A stretch of DNA of 58,853 bases from Basidiobolus ranarum (lineage: Eukaryota; Basidiobolomycota; Basidiobolomycetes; Basidiobolales). Positions 34,482 to 49,000 of this stretch are shown one piece after another. The notes below the pieces were generated by a model, which was given only the letters and a program-made list of their open reading frames with translations, did no database searches and was not told the origin of the DNA. Numbering within the stretch: the stretch's first letter is position 1; each line of letters starts with the position of its first letter. A program made the position numbers and the translations under genes. The stretch spans positions 1-58,853 of the forward strand of contig JASJQH010006884.1 of assembly GCA_040143965.1 (NCBI GenBank). Direction: 5' to 3'.

Positions 34482-36664
34482 TTAAGCATCATGCTTAAGT
34501 ACGAGTGCAGTTCGACTAGGGATGTAGACTTGGATATGATTGGGTCGGCCATACCATTCCTCATTAACTGAGAAGAATTCTTGATTTGGATTGATACGAT
34601 CGTGTCCACCGAATACGGGGCTATCAGTATTCAGTACAACGGTGTACTTGCCGGCCCATCCAGTACCAATCTTGTAATCACTGAAGCTCTTACTAGGGTG
34701 GAAATTGAAGATCCAGAGAAGACCTGCTCGCTCGAACGCAATGATCTTATCTTCTTCGTGTTTATGGGAGACGTAAGCTTGGGGGGCTTCTAACCAACGG
34801 TACTCTCCTTCCAAAGTATTCATAGCGCGATCGAACTCATTAAGATGCTTGAAACGGAGTAAATCATCCTGTACCAAGTTGAACTGACGTCTGGCATACT
34901 GGAAGCTACTACCATTACCATCTCGTGGGAAATCAAGCCATTCTGGATGTCCAAATTCATTTCCTTCAAAGTTGAGGTAGCCTTCACCACCGAGGCCTTG
35001 GGTTATTAAGCGGATTAGTTTGTGAAGCGCAATTCCACGATCAATGATAGGGGTCAAGGGGGAAAGGACTGACATGCAGTCATACATTTCTTTGTCCATC
35101 AACCAGAAAGCAATGGTCTTATCTCCAACTAATGCTTGATCGTGAGATTCGCAATAAGTGATGGTCTTCTCCATATGGCGACGGTTGGTTAGAGTGAATA
35201 CAATATGTCCCATCTTCCAATCGTCGTCACGTACTTCCTTCAGGAGTTCGATCCACATATCGGGGACTGCCATACTTAAGCGGTAGTCAAAGCCAACACC
35301 ACCCTCGGCAACTGGGCGACAGAGACCTGGCATGCCAGATACATCTTCCGCTATGGTGATGGTTTCGGGATACAACTTGTGTAGCATGTGATTACCAAGC
35401 ATTAAGTAAACAACTGCTTCCTCATCAACATTCTCATTGAAGTATTCATGGTAGCCTCCGCTGAAGCCAGTACCAATTCCATGATGAACATACATCATGG
35501 AGGTAACTCCATCGAATCGGAACCCATCGATTCTAAACTCCTCCATGTAAAAGCGGAGATTAGAGAGCAAGAAACGAAGCACTTCATGGTTGCCGTAGTT
35601 GAATAGACGACTGTTCCACAGCTCATGACGGCCCTTGGTACCTTCATGGAAGTAACAATGGTCAGAGCCATCAAATTGGTTCAAACCGTCAAGTACATTG
35701 TTGGAGGCGTGTGAGTGAACCATATCTAAGAGAATGTAGATTCCCATTCCGTGGGCAGTGTCGATAAGTCTTTTCAAGTCTTCAGGTGTACCATAGCGAC
35801 TTGAAATGGCGAAGAAGCTAGTGACCTGGTAACCGAAACTAGCATAATAAGCATGCTCCATAATGGCCATCAATTGAATAGCATTATAACCAAGTCTAGC
35901 AATATGAGGTAAGACATTCTCGGTAAATTCATTGTAAGTGGCAACTTTAGGCTCGGGGCTAGAGATACCAACATGCGCCTCGTAGATCTTAAGATCAAGG
36001 GGCTTAGGAGGAGCCTTATTCTTCCAGACATATGGTTTCTCGGGATTCCAGAACCGAGCATCATATATAGGACTAACGTTCAAATCTTGGGTAACGCGTT
36101 TAGCCCAAGCAGGGAGACGATCAATGCGGTCACCTTGTTGTGTAGTCATGGAGATTTTGATTCTACTATCATGTGGAATGGCCACTGTACCGTCGGCTTT
36201 GTTAGGAACGAGAGTTTCCCACACACCGAACTCATCCTTCTTCATAGGGTTGGCTTGATGGTCCCAGTTATTGAAGTCACCAATAAGACTAGCAGCGACC
36301 GCGGTAGGCGCCCATTCACGGTAAACAACGCCTTTAGGAGTTACATTCAAACCCAACTTCTCATAACCACGGGAGAATTTGTCAAAGCCGCCTTCATACT
36401 GCTCAATTTTGTCACACCATTCTTGGAACTTGGCATATCTACATTTAATGGAATACAAATGACAGAAGTTTAGTAGAAGTTTGAAAGAACATTTCCTTTG
36501 TAGTGGATGCATTACCTCTTTGCAAGTGCAGGAGCATATGGTTTAAGCCAAGGATCAATTTCAACGATGCCAGTGCCAGGTGCAGAGGGTTGTGGAGTTT
36601 CCTCAACAGCAGGCTTGGTCTTAGTAGATTGAAGGGATTTTTGATTCATGGGAACAACAGTCAT
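34482..36664 (-). CDS. GLC3: 1,4-alpha-glucan (glycogen) branching enzyme, GH13
   Basis: Makes alpha-1,6 branches in glycogen. Two exons, 36664-36516 and 36438-34482, give 701 residues, the usual fungal length. After a Pro-rich N-terminus ([14 protein letters not shown]) comes an E-set/CBM48 module ([19 protein letters not shown]), then the (beta/alpha)8 domain with [10 protein letters not shown] (region I), [12 protein letters not shown] (region II nucleophile Asp), AEDVSGMP (region III acid Glu) and [13 protein letters not shown] (region IV), and a C-terminal beta domain ending LVLKHDA. All catalytic residues are kept. A TATAAAC element lies about 60 bp upstream on the coding strand (36723-36729). 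Confidence 0.97.
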
Positions 36665-37633
36665 AACTATACGATGAAATAAGGTTGACTGAGCAGTAAC
36701 CACAGCTTTCGCAACCGTACCGTTTATAAATAAGATTTGATGGGGAAACGGGAATCGAATGGCATTGTCTCAACGCTGTACGAAATCTCGGTCAGATACA
36801 TCAGATTAGCATGGCAGTCACGAGAATGGAATGAGAAGGTATCAGAGAATCGATTACACGCAAGATTAACATTTGTTATGGGGAATAGTCCTTTTTTGTG
36901 CTAATTGGCTCAAAAACATAACCATTGCCAGCAACGTAATCTCCAATGATCTTGATCCTGATCCAGACCCGGATTCTCCAATTGCGAGAAGCAGACACCC
37001 ACGTACACGTAGAAGTGAGCATGTGTGATATAACCGATAGCCATGCCCAACTATGCCATAAATACGTCAATAAGAGGCAAGAGCCTTAGATACGACAGTG
37101 AGAAATGCTAGTTGAAAGTCAACTTTACGTCATCTTGCTATCGTCAGTTATTGATCCGGGAATTCATGGTCTTTGGGGCTATGACGAATTGGTGGGCAGT
37201 GGCTTGTTGGAAGCATCCAAATTTTGAATCAAGAAAATACTTGTATACGAGCCATCCACTCGCAATCTACTCGCCACCAATGCCTAATTTGGTTCTATGA
37301 TTATCTATGATCAGCTATGAATTGTAGCACTGGCAGTGATGGCGAACTTGGTTAAAGTGAATCTCAATATCACACTTGCCCAGCGTTTCCATTCTGGAAG
37401 TTAATGGCTGTAAGATCATGGTTTCTCCAGGGTATAAAGGGCTAGAGCTACGATAAGAGCATCGGACAATGGGCAGTGAGTGATGGATGATACGTACTAC
37501 ATGACAACAAAATATGGGGGCTTATTTACTATGAGTAGATATCGGTAGATCACATGATATTACTAATAGATAGATTTCGAACTAGTGACAGCAATTGGAA
37601 ATCCTGGCTCTGTCAAGAGCTGTTCGAAGCTGC
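36665..37633. other. GLC3 promoter and gap
   Basis: About 970 bp. Apart from the TATA-like element near GLC3 I see no exon, RNA gene or repeat. Confidence 0.35.
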
Positions 37634-38679
37634 TCAAAAGACAGTTGTTTGTACAAGACCAGGGAGGTAGTCTGGTGGCTTGATTAATGCAGTCTCATAT
37701 GCTGGTGGCATTTCTTCTCTCTCGTTGAGCTTGTTGGAAAATATATGTACAGGTAATTGAACAGTCAGAAATCGCTTTTTCCTCAACAAATCGATCAAGC
37801 TGATCTGTACCTCTACAAAATGCCATAAATGAATGTATTTCGATTTACTGTCTGCCCTTACTGAACCTTGTCCTTTTGGGACCTTCAGAATAAGTGCTTG
37901 CTCCCACCAACCAGGCGTTTTTGGCCTCCAAACACAAGAGACTCTATCAATCATCTCCTCATGTGTATCTGACCATTCTTCAAAGAAAGTTCGGTATCTC
38001 GTGGCTTCCTTTAGTCGAAAATGAACTTTGAATATTTTGATTCCACAAGATAAAGGTTGAATCCCTAACATGATGGGTATTTCATGTCCAACAATAACAC
38101 GAGGACATGGTATTTCCACAGAGAATTTCATCTGTCCGTGAACATCTCCGGTACGTATCCTCAAGGGCTCTAAATCAGTAGATATGGGGCCAAATGAACG
38201 CTCAACATGTACATATCGTTCACTTTCAAGACTTGTACGAAATCCTGACTTATGAACAACTGCTCTGAACTGATAGCTAATATATCCCTTCTGTGTATGA
38301 ACTGTTTCCGGTATATTCCCATTTAACGGCATTTCGAAATGATACTCGTATCTCCCTTTCTTAAATAACTTGGAGTTCTCGGTCTCCTCGGTAAAACACC
38401 AATTCTTTTTAACTATCGTGTTCTTATATGGCTTTGTTTCTAGTAAGGTTTATAAAGTTAAAAACCTGAGGCAAAAAAAGTGTAGATATAAATAGAAATA
38501 GTACCGTGAATGAGAGCATGTCCAGCAAAGTTTAGTTCGATGGACTTTATTTTGATAGAGTGACAGATCTGTAACAGTAAGTATCCTCGAAGGACGCAAC
38601 CGGCAGATTCTTGGCTAGTTCCACGCAAGATTATGTGGTCATTCTCCAGGTGAATGGAAAGAGAATTTCTGTAGAACAT
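37634..38679 (-). CDS. Arrestin-related trafficking adaptor (ART-like)
   Basis: Predicted adaptor that links membrane transporters to the Rsp5/Nedd4 ubiquitin ligase for endocytosis. Exons 38679-38505 and 38439-37634 encode 326 residues. The N-lobe has SIELNFAGHALIHG, matching the arrestin F.G.a...W block; the C-lobe has VGHEIPIMLGIQPLSCGIKIFKVHF. The C-terminal tail carries two PPxY ligase-docking motifs, PPAYET and PPDYLP. Internal phase-1 intron with GTACTA donor. Short for the family, with only about 20 residues after the last PPxY. A second, more distant arrestin gene lies at 51079-52098. Confidence 0.85.
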
Positions 38680-39880
38680 GATATTTTCAGGAAAGTTTTC
38701 AGAATATTTGATTATTCAAATAGAGTGTAGGTAGCAGTAAAGCTTCTAATATGAAATTCTACAGAGTTTAATAAAACTATTTAATATCTGTATGGGTTTC
38801 AAGAGCGTCTTGGTTTTAGTACGTGGGAAGAGGTTTAATGAGAATGGTCGATGTAGCGTTAGTTGGTTCTAAAGATTAAATTCGAAGTAACATGTACAAG
38901 GAGTAGTGGTGCTATTACATCGGCCCGAGTGACCATTTTATGTTGATGGTAGTTGCACTTGCACTCGTGAAAGGAGTGGACTGTCGTTCATTCTCGACCA
39001 CTGATATAGTAACATGGTGCAGATTTCTCACTTTTGACCCTTTCAACTTAATTAAGGACATTGTATCACGTTGATGTCAGTTTAGTTACCAAATTAAAAA
39101 GCTATTAAGTGATGTCCAGTTTGTGGAGGAATTGTTGTTGCTATTATGCGAGGTGAATTCCTCTATTTTCCGAGCAATGGTTATGTATATTAAAGCCACA
39201 TTAACCAGCCAAGCTATCTAGTGGGGTGTGTCTCAGACGCTTAGTGTTTATCTGTTTCTTGGAGCTAGTGTTTGTGTTCAGATCAGAAATGCTTATACTG
39301 GATTAGCCGATATTCACCGTTCATACCTAAAGTAATGAATTGACGTCCCGAAATCAGTCAGCAGGTCCATATAGGGGATATAGGTAATATTATGCTACTT
39401 AATGCACTAAGATCAATAGTGACATCTCATTTTACCAACAGCAGGTACAGTTGCTAATGAAGAGGGCACGGATCAGTTAGGCAAACTCGCTTTATATTCC
39501 GCTTTATATCGTGACCAATGCGGCCTATGTTGACTGCAGGTTTGATATGTGAGAGCGATGTGGAAGCGATATCCAAGCGTTAATTGATTGTTGAAAATGG
39601 TAAGAGCGCTCACGAAATATATACCATAATTTACCGCTAGATTAAGAGACCAAGCCATACCAACCTTGACGACGTATTTTGAACTTGGTGTCAACCCAAT
39701 AGCAATATCGCTGATGAAGGCTATATGGAATAATAACTATCGATGTATAATAAATATCAGAGAAGAGGCAGGAGTTTTCAAGTATAATCTTTGATGTTTT
39801 AATAGACTATTTGACCTGGTTCTTGCTGAACAATACAGGTGTTAAGAATATTGATAAGAGTACTCAAGAAATGATTCAAT
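38680..39880. other. Long intergenic gap
   Basis: About 1.2 kb. An open frame at 39473-39694 lacks an ATG and is not supported. No repeat or RNA gene recognised. Confidence 0.35.
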
Positions 39881-40252
39881 TTAAATGGGAACTGATCCAC
39901 CCTTGTGTTCATACTTCTTGTACCCAGTTTGTTCGCCTTCGAGCTCTACACTTGGCCCATCTTGATACTTGACTCGTGCAGCCTTCTTCTTGTGCGCTTG
40001 TGCGGTGTTCAAGTTGTTATGGTTTCTGGTGATAGTGAGGAATTTTTGCTTCAGAAGTGGAGCAGCACCAGTCTCATCATAGACAGGTGCTGCTTGAGTT
40101 GCTTGACCTAAGCAGTAGATACCTGGGCGAACACAATTGATCCGGGCGTATCTTGTCTGAACATTAGGACCCTCAGGATAGACACTCACGGGGAGTGAGT
40201 TGGTCAATTGAATTGAGAACAAAATAGCGACAGTGAGAGTAGGGAAGAGCAT
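39881..40252 (-). CDS. Small secreted protein, unknown
   Basis: Single exon, 123 residues. The ATG at 40252 gives a clear signal peptide (MLFPTLTVAILFSIQLTNS, cleavage likely near there); the frame extends a little upstream but without ATG. The mature part is about 100 residues, with one Cys pair (NCVRPGIYC), then a basic, polar region (AHKKKAARVKY) and a charged tail ending GGSVPI. No family recognised. TATAAAA at 40351-40357 on the coding strand lies about 100 bp upstream, which supports transcription. Could be a cell-wall or effector-like protein. Confidence 0.65.
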   Translation of the reverse strand: MLFPTLTVAILFSIQLTNSLPVSVYPEGPNVQTRYARINCVRPGIYCLGQATQAAPVYDETGAAPLLKQKFLTITRNHNNLNTAQAHKKKAARVKYQDGPSVELEGEQTGYKKYEHKGGSVPI

Positions 40253-40350
40253 TGCTACTAAGTACAGGTAAATGGATAAGGTCAAGAGTCAAGAAAGGCT
40301 TCTTAGAAGGTAAGAACGCTGATGCTTGAATAATTGACTGCTGGTGTGTA

Positions 40351-40357
40351 TTTTATA
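40351..40357 (-). promoter_or_regulatory. TATA box of the small secreted protein gene
   Basis: TATAAAA on the minus strand about 100 bp before the ATG at 40252. Confidence 0.45.
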
Positions 40358-40604
40358 TGTCGGATTTTTCGATGCGAAAAGAAAGATTCATTATATTTGA
40401 CTCTTTCATTCAAGCATACCGAATAGATAATGGATCGTTCTTTTCTCACCACGATAAACCTAGTCTCTATCCCGCGCAAATTCTTCAGAAATACATGTAA
40501 GCGCTATGTGGCTTTTTCCATAGTAGCTTGTTTTATTAAGGCTGATATATTTTGCACCACAGGGGCAGGGGATTAATTTATATTAAATGGATTTGAGTGT
40601 TGAA

Positions 40605-40709
40605 TTCATTAGTTAGCATTTATGCTGTGTAGTTAGCATGTAAACTAAGTTCATTAGTTGGCATTTATACCGTGTACTTAGCATGTATACTAAGTTCATT
40701 AGTTATGGT
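40605..40709. repeat. 45-bp tandem repeat, about 2.3 copies
   Basis: Direct repeats beginning TTCATTAGTT start at 40605, 40650 and 40695, exactly 45 bp apart; the first two copies differ at a few positions and the third is truncated. It lies between the secreted protein promoter and the PRP3 3' end. Within each unit GTTAGCAT- and ACTAAG-like strings recur, so the unit may itself be built from shorter pieces. Confidence 0.85.
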
Positions 40710-40827
40710 CTTGTGTGTGTTCATTAGTCATGTGAGGAATATAGAAACGAATCACCTCTCAAATGCCTTTTTCACCAATTTTATTATTTTTATACAAAGA
40801 AACCAAGGCAGAGTTGAGGTCATAAGG

Positions 40828-42859
40828 TTACAAAGAAATTTTAAGTACTTCGTCCGAGTTGACATTTTTGGCTAGATCCCAATAATGTTCAGCTCTACCC
40901 TTAGATAACCATTCTCGGGCGTGATTCTCCGATTCACATCGTCTAAATCTAAATCCTTTAAAGCCCCGCTCTTTAATTTCTCCTTCCCAAACAAGATGGC
41001 AATAGTTCTTCGCGCTTTCAGGAGCACTCTCTTCGTCGTCTGACTCATCTGACCATTTGATACGACGAAGCATCAATTTCTTGTAAGCTTTTATGCCTTT
41101 GGGGCCCCCCTCCACAATGACAAGGTTGAAATCCGGATTGAAAATTGCCGTTCCGGTAAGGCACAGTTGCTGGGCGTTCATCTCGACTTTGAATTTCTTT
41201 TGAGGATGTGTCAAGTCTTTGATTCTAGTTGATGTGAAGGAATAGACTCATTAGCACCAGCAAATATCTGATAATCATTCACGTCCACTTACTTGAAAAC
41301 CGCCACATGGGATATTTGACTGGTATCTTCATTCAATTTTCGAGCCTTCTTCTCTCTCTTTTGTTCATCTGTTAGTTTCCGTTCGGCATTTTGTCGCAAA
41401 TGAGCATCTTGTCGTTTGTTGATTTGAGCTCTAACTTGCGCTTCAACCTTGGAAGGATCCATGACAGCTTGCTCACCGAGCACTCTCATGAAATTACTCA
41501 TTTTCACTGATAAATAAATCTATTTAGCTCAATGCATTGCAAATGGTGCTATATTTCATTACCTTTAGGTTCTTCGGGTGGTAAAAGACCCAATCGAATC
41601 TTGTCTTGCTTTTCTTTTTGGAGTTCAAGACGTCTTTGTCTTCTTAATTTCTTGCGCTCCTAATAGTGTTGAGCGTCGAAGTTAGACCAATTCAAATGCA
41701 AAGGATTTCATTTTCACTTTACCTTCTTTGTAAGCATTAATGGCTTTGGCTTTGGTGCATTGGAGTCAACTGGTGGTTCAATGGGCACTGGATGTTGAAT
41801 ATAACTTGTGATAACTGAGTTTTCGCCTTCCACTCTAGCTTCTCCATTATCAAGATCTTCGTAAGATCTATTGGTCAGTAGCTGAGCATCCCACCACTCG
41901 ATAGCTGGCGGTATATCACGTTTGATAGCTTTATCTGACATCAAATCAAGCTCTTCCATACCGGCCTTCTTGACTCCCTCAGCAATCTCTTGCTTGAGTT
42001 TCTCCAGATGCACCTAGGGAATAGTACCAGTGTGAGCTAATTTGGCACAATTCGAAATGGTTCTAGATATATTCATATATACCTGTGCTCTAATCTCCTC
42101 TGCTTGTGCAATGAATTTACCCTTCTCATTGAATCGAAGTCGCTTGGGTGCACGAGACTTTGGCGCAGCGTAATCTGTACCCAAACTAGGGTCGAAATAT
42201 GGGTTTTTACTGACATCTGAGAACTCAACAGGTGCACTCAGTAGTTTCAATTCTTTTTTGGATGTTTGTGATGCAACACGTTGATTAGCCTAAGATAGAT
42301 ATTATTGGTTTACTTCTACGTGTACTATGGAATATATGTGTTGAATGTAGCTTACCTTCACCGTAGCAAAATTGGCTTTGGGAATAAGCTTGGAGCCTTT
42401 TTTGAAGTTTCCAAATTGATCAACCATAAGTACTGGATGCGCTGGTACTTGTAGACCACCTTTGGGTTTTACAAGCGACTCACCACCTTTGGAAGAAGAG
42501 GGCTACATGAATAGCTCGTTAGATGAAGTAAAACGTCGTATGTATATTGATGTGATGGCTACCAAGTAAGGGTTTTTGGCAGTCTGTGCTGCTACTCGTT
42601 CTTTAGCCTCTTGAAGTCTACGTAATATTTCGGCGGAGGGGGGTACAACTGGTGGTGCTGCCGAGTTATTCGAAAGATTCTTAAGCTTGGCAGCGATCTC
42701 CTTTTGCTTTTGTGCTATCATGGCAGCAATCTATTAAAATACTATAGTAAGCATTGAGAATCCTCTATAGAAGTGGCAATTGAGGTACTAGAAACTCTAT
42801 CATACCTGCTGCTGTGAAGGGGCAAGTGTATTCCCATCGCTATTTCCTTGATCTGACAT
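40828..42859 (-). CDS. PRP3: U4/U6 small nuclear ribonucleoprotein PRP3
   Basis: Component of the U4/U6.U5 tri-snRNP. Eight exons: 42859-42806, 42730-42563, 42502-42356, 42289-42083, 42013-41723, 41659-41563, 41506-41293 and 41224-40828, giving 524 residues. The PRP3 domain has NPYFDPSLG, RFNEKGKFI, PPAIEWWDAQLL, YIQHPVPIEPP, LMLTKKERKKLRRQRR, LGLLPPEEPKVKMSNFMRVL and DPSKVEAQVRAQI. The C-terminal DUF1115-type RNA-binding domain has FNPDFNLVIVEGGPKGIKAYKKLMLRRIKW and HAREWLSKGRAEHYWDLA. The N-terminus is short (no PWI domain, unlike human PRP3, and similar to yeast in this). All introns are GT..AG. Divergent from VPS4. Confidence 0.96.
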
Positions 42860-43228
42860 GGGGACGATGAGAAAAGTTCTAACTTTACGCAAATGGTTAT
42901 TGCGTTAAGACACGACTTTTATGAAAAGGTTCGTTTGTAAAAATAATTAACACAAAAAGAATTTCCGTGTAAATTATAGAAATAAATTGGAAGATAAAAT
43001 GAACTTGAAATTTGGTTTATAATGCGGAAATTGAATGAATTATTGATTTGAAAAATAACTATCATGTTGATTATTCTTTTCCCTGTCAACTAAGTAAAAC
43101 GTTTCATTGGATCTATATGTAAATATTCTAGATTATATACAATTTCATCAATATTAATCCTGAGTTAGAGTAAGTCAACTTATTATCAACACATCGTTCG
43201 CTCAACTTCAAGCCACTTCGACTCAAAG
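42860..43228. promoter_or_regulatory. PRP3/VPS4 divergent promoter
   Basis: About 370 bp between divergent start codons, AT-rich, with no obvious TATA box or repeat. Presumably a shared bidirectional promoter. Confidence 0.45.
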
Positions 43229-45208
<1,980 letters not shown>

Positions 45209-46051
45209 AGTCATCTATTTCAAGGGAATCTTCCATATTTTTGATGGGTTGTAAAATGCGATAAATTATCACATCAAATGTCTATTTTATATGTATTCTT
45301 ATCGTTTCTATTTTCATACCCTTTCTCTTCTGTTATGCATACTCAGCTTCAGTAATGCTTCATGTTTGAGATGGAACTACATTGTATCTTTATAATTTGT
45401 ATTCTAGAATATTAAACACTGGATACAATAGTGTTTGGAATGATTGATTTGTATGTGGATGCTATCTGATTGAAATCCCGATCGTAACCTCTTTAACACC
45501 AATATCCTGAGAGAAGGAATCTGAAAAGGTATTCAAAATAAGAAAAGGTATTCAACGACATAAAATAAGAAAAAGTATTTCATTACCTGGCAGATCCTAT
45601 CATTTCAGCCTTGATATTTACATCATCTTCACCTCTCTGAATTATGAACAAATCAAGAGAGGTTTCACCTTGAGGTTAGTACTATTCATGATTGTACCCT
45701 CAAATGGTTTCCGAAGTTGAACCCGAGGATGAATCTCACATCCACATTCCTCGGGGGAATTTCGGCACTATACACAGGAAGTGGAAATCTGAGTGGCTTG
45801 CTGTGTTCAACTCTAGTCACGTATATACCTCATAGCATCGAGTACACGGATTGGCCTAAGTTTGGGAGCATTGATTTAATAGGTTTTAAGTCTGCCCTGA
45901 TCTGTTGCTCTTATTTATTAACCGCATGAAGCTTAGCTCTCTGAGGTACCGATCAACGGGATGACGTGGCGTAGCGAGCACAATATATATAAACAAACAC
46001 AAGTGCGTCCATTATATCGAAGCACACAGATCCATTTAACATAAAGCAAGA
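45209..46051. other. Intergenic, P450 promoter
   Basis: About 840 bp. The 3' end holds promoter-like signals of the P450 gene (annotated separately). Two near-copies of AAAATAAGAAAA.GTATT lie at about 45535 and 45560. No exon seen; the frame at 45717-45929 is not supported. Confidence 0.4.
45962..45993 (+). promoter_or_regulatory. P450 core promoter with bZIP-like site and TATA box
   Basis: TGACGTGG at 45962-45969 (ATF/CREB-type half site with an ACGT core) is followed by TATATATAAA at about 45983-45993, some 60 bp before the ATG at 46052. The spacing fits a TATA-driven, inducible gene. Confidence 0.5.
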
Positions 46052-49000
46052 ATGCCAAATACTCAATGCCCATTCCAAACAGGGGATACCAAGCAAGAGT
46101 CTGTCAAAAGCACCGCCACTGACAACGTCGAAGCTAGAACATCCAACAAAAAGACGAAAGTAATAGTGGTCGCCTTCTCAGGGCAAGATATAGAAAAAGA
46201 TGGAGTTGTCGTCAAGTTGCAGACTAACTGGGATCTCGATGATGTGAAGCAGGATTGTGGAGAGAAACTGAATATTCCTGGATATAACAATATAGAATTC
46301 AGCAATGAAGAAGGAGAAAAGATAACATCATTTGGCCAGCTTATGGATAACGATGAAGTCTATATTCTAGGGAATGATTCTTGCCACCAGGAAATTCCCA
46401 CTCCTCCTACAAGTGTTTTCTTCGGTACACTCCCTCAACTCTTACCGGATATCCCTGGATCTCTTAAACGATTCTATAAAGAATACAAAACTCCGATTCT
46501 TCAAATCTACATGTTCTCAACCAGAGTGATTGCCACAAACCACCCAAGCATTGCAGAGGTGATTTCACAAGAAAGTGAGTACTTCACTAAGAGGGTGACA
46601 GCCCAATCTTCCGAGGTAAAAGCCATAGGTGGCGAAGGACTCTTTACTACAAGCTCAGATGAGAATGTGTGGAAGCTTGCACACAAATTGCTAATCCCTG
46701 CATTCTCCAACTCTGCCATGAAAGGCTATGCAGAGGATATGGGTCATCTGGCTTTAAAATTATCCAACGTATTAGGAAGTTTCAAGCCAGACGAACCCTT
46801 CTTGGTGACTGATTGGATGACTAGAATTACTTTTGAAACCATTGGAATGTTAGGGTTTGGATATGATTTTAAATTACTTGATTCTAAAGATTCTCCACTG
46901 CATCCATTTATTGACGCCATGTCATTTTGCTTGACCGAGTTAAAGACAAGGACAAGTCGTTCTCAATATTGGAAAAAACTACCAATCTGGTCCAATTATA
47001 AATTTGATCGAATGATGGACTTGATGAAAAACACTGTGGACGAAGTGATAGCTCAACGCAAAAAGGACGCCGCTCATAACGAGACATTCACCGATCTTCT
47101 GGCATTCATGCTGGATGCACGCGACAAATCTACAGGAGAGAAATTGACCGACGACGTCATTCGCGACCAAGTGCTGACTTTCTTAATTGCTGGCCATGAG
47201 ACCACCTCAAATACACTTTCCTGGTGCTTGTATCTACTGGTTAGACATCCAGCTGTCATGAAGAAAGTCATTCAAGAGATAGTCAACGCCGGTATCGATG
47301 GTGAAAACCCTCCTACCATCGCTCAAGTATCCCAACTCAAGTACGTCAATCAAGTCTTGAAAGAGACTTTAAGGATGTATCCTCCGGTTGCGGCTGTTCA
47401 GAAATATTGTATCAAGGATTGCATTCTGCCATTTGGATATAAAATTGAAAAAGACACTGCAGCTCAGATCAGCATCTACTCTTTACACTATAATCCAGAT
47501 ATCTGGACTGAACCAGAAGTATTCAATCCTGATAGGTTTAGTTCGGCTGAGGAATCCAAAAGATCCCCTTATGCGTGGCTACCTTTCTCCTCTGGACCTC
47601 GCGCCTGTATTGGTATGCAGTTTTCCTTGCAAGAGGCGAAGATTGTCTTAGCAACCATGTTGAGGAGATTCGAGTTTCATTTGATGGATGACAAACCAGT
47701 CTTCTATACCACCGCCTCTGCTACTCTGAAGCCCGAGAATTTGCACATGAGAGTCACTCCTAGAACCGATCTACCCGAGTCGACCTCTCAGTCACCCTCT
47801 GATTCCTTGACCCCCAAAACTGAGCTGACCGCTCCATTGATCACCAAACAACTTTCATCTGATATCGTACTTCCGAAACTCACAGTTTTGTTTGGAAGTA
47901 ACATGGGGCTTTCAGAGGAGTATGCAAACAAAATTGCCAAGTATGCCGTTGAACTTGGCTTTAAAGAGACAGACATTTCCTCACTAGACGAATGGGATGT
48001 TTTAAAAGCTGGTAGATATGAAGGACAAGAAGTAAAGAGCCCCAATAAAATCCCCATGATTCTCGTAGTCACAAGTACTTACAACGGACTGCCACCAGAT
48101 AATGCAAAAGATTTTGACCGATTCATTAGTGCTAAGAGAGATGAATCCGATAAACCATTAAAAGGTCTTCGTTATACAGTGTTTGGGTGTGGAAACAAGC
48201 AATGGAGAACCTATCAGGTCTTCCCTAGCAAAGTCAATGAGGCTTTGGAACGCCTGGGAGCTGACCAGATATTCCCTGCTGGAGCCGGTGATGCAGATGG
48301 TGATATCGATGCTGCTTTTTCAGAATGGTTGGCTAAATTGTACACCTCGTTATTAACTGACTTGGGAATGGAGGGCTCCGGTTTGAATCTTCTTGGCACT
48401 ACTGCCTCACAAGATCCCACAGTTGGCGTTACCTTACGGTACATCTCTCCTGACTGCTCAAAGGAAGTTGATATTGCTAAATGCAATATCCGCAGTACAC
48501 CTCAAGCCCACATCATTGAAAACAAGGAACTCCAGATAATTGAAAAGAGCCATCGTAGTACGCGTCATCTGGATATTGAATTACCTGAAGGTACTGATTA
48601 TAGCGCCGGTGATCATTTAGAAATTGCTCCTGAAAACCAAGCCAGTCTGGTTGAAGAGATAGCAATCGCGTTTGGCTATGCATTAGATGCAGTCTTTGAA
48701 GTTAAAATAGATAGCTCTACAAACAGTTCGATTAGCTCTCGTTCGCTGGCTGCGGTTATCAAAGGACCATGTACTATCCGAAATGCTCTTACTTATTATG
48801 CAGATCTCTTGGCAGTTCCGTCCCGTCAATTCCTTGGTGTTTGCGTTTCAGCCATTTCTGAAGAATATCCGGAATTGGAAAAAGGATACTTGGAAGGAAT
48901 ATGTCAAACTGGAGAGGAGGGAAATAGAATTTATGCCAAGTTCGCGAAAAAGAATCGAACTTTACTTGATTTGATTCACAATTATCCTATGATCAAAAAG

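Noticed and set aside
39473-39694. 73-codon minus-strand frame
   Set aside because: Lacks ATG and has no upstream exon or promoter signal.
46052-46400. P450 N-terminal extension considered a mis-called start
   Set aside because: The frame is continuous from an ATG about 60 bp after a TATA box, and the segment has ordered, domain-like composition; the P450 part alone would lack a nearby better start.
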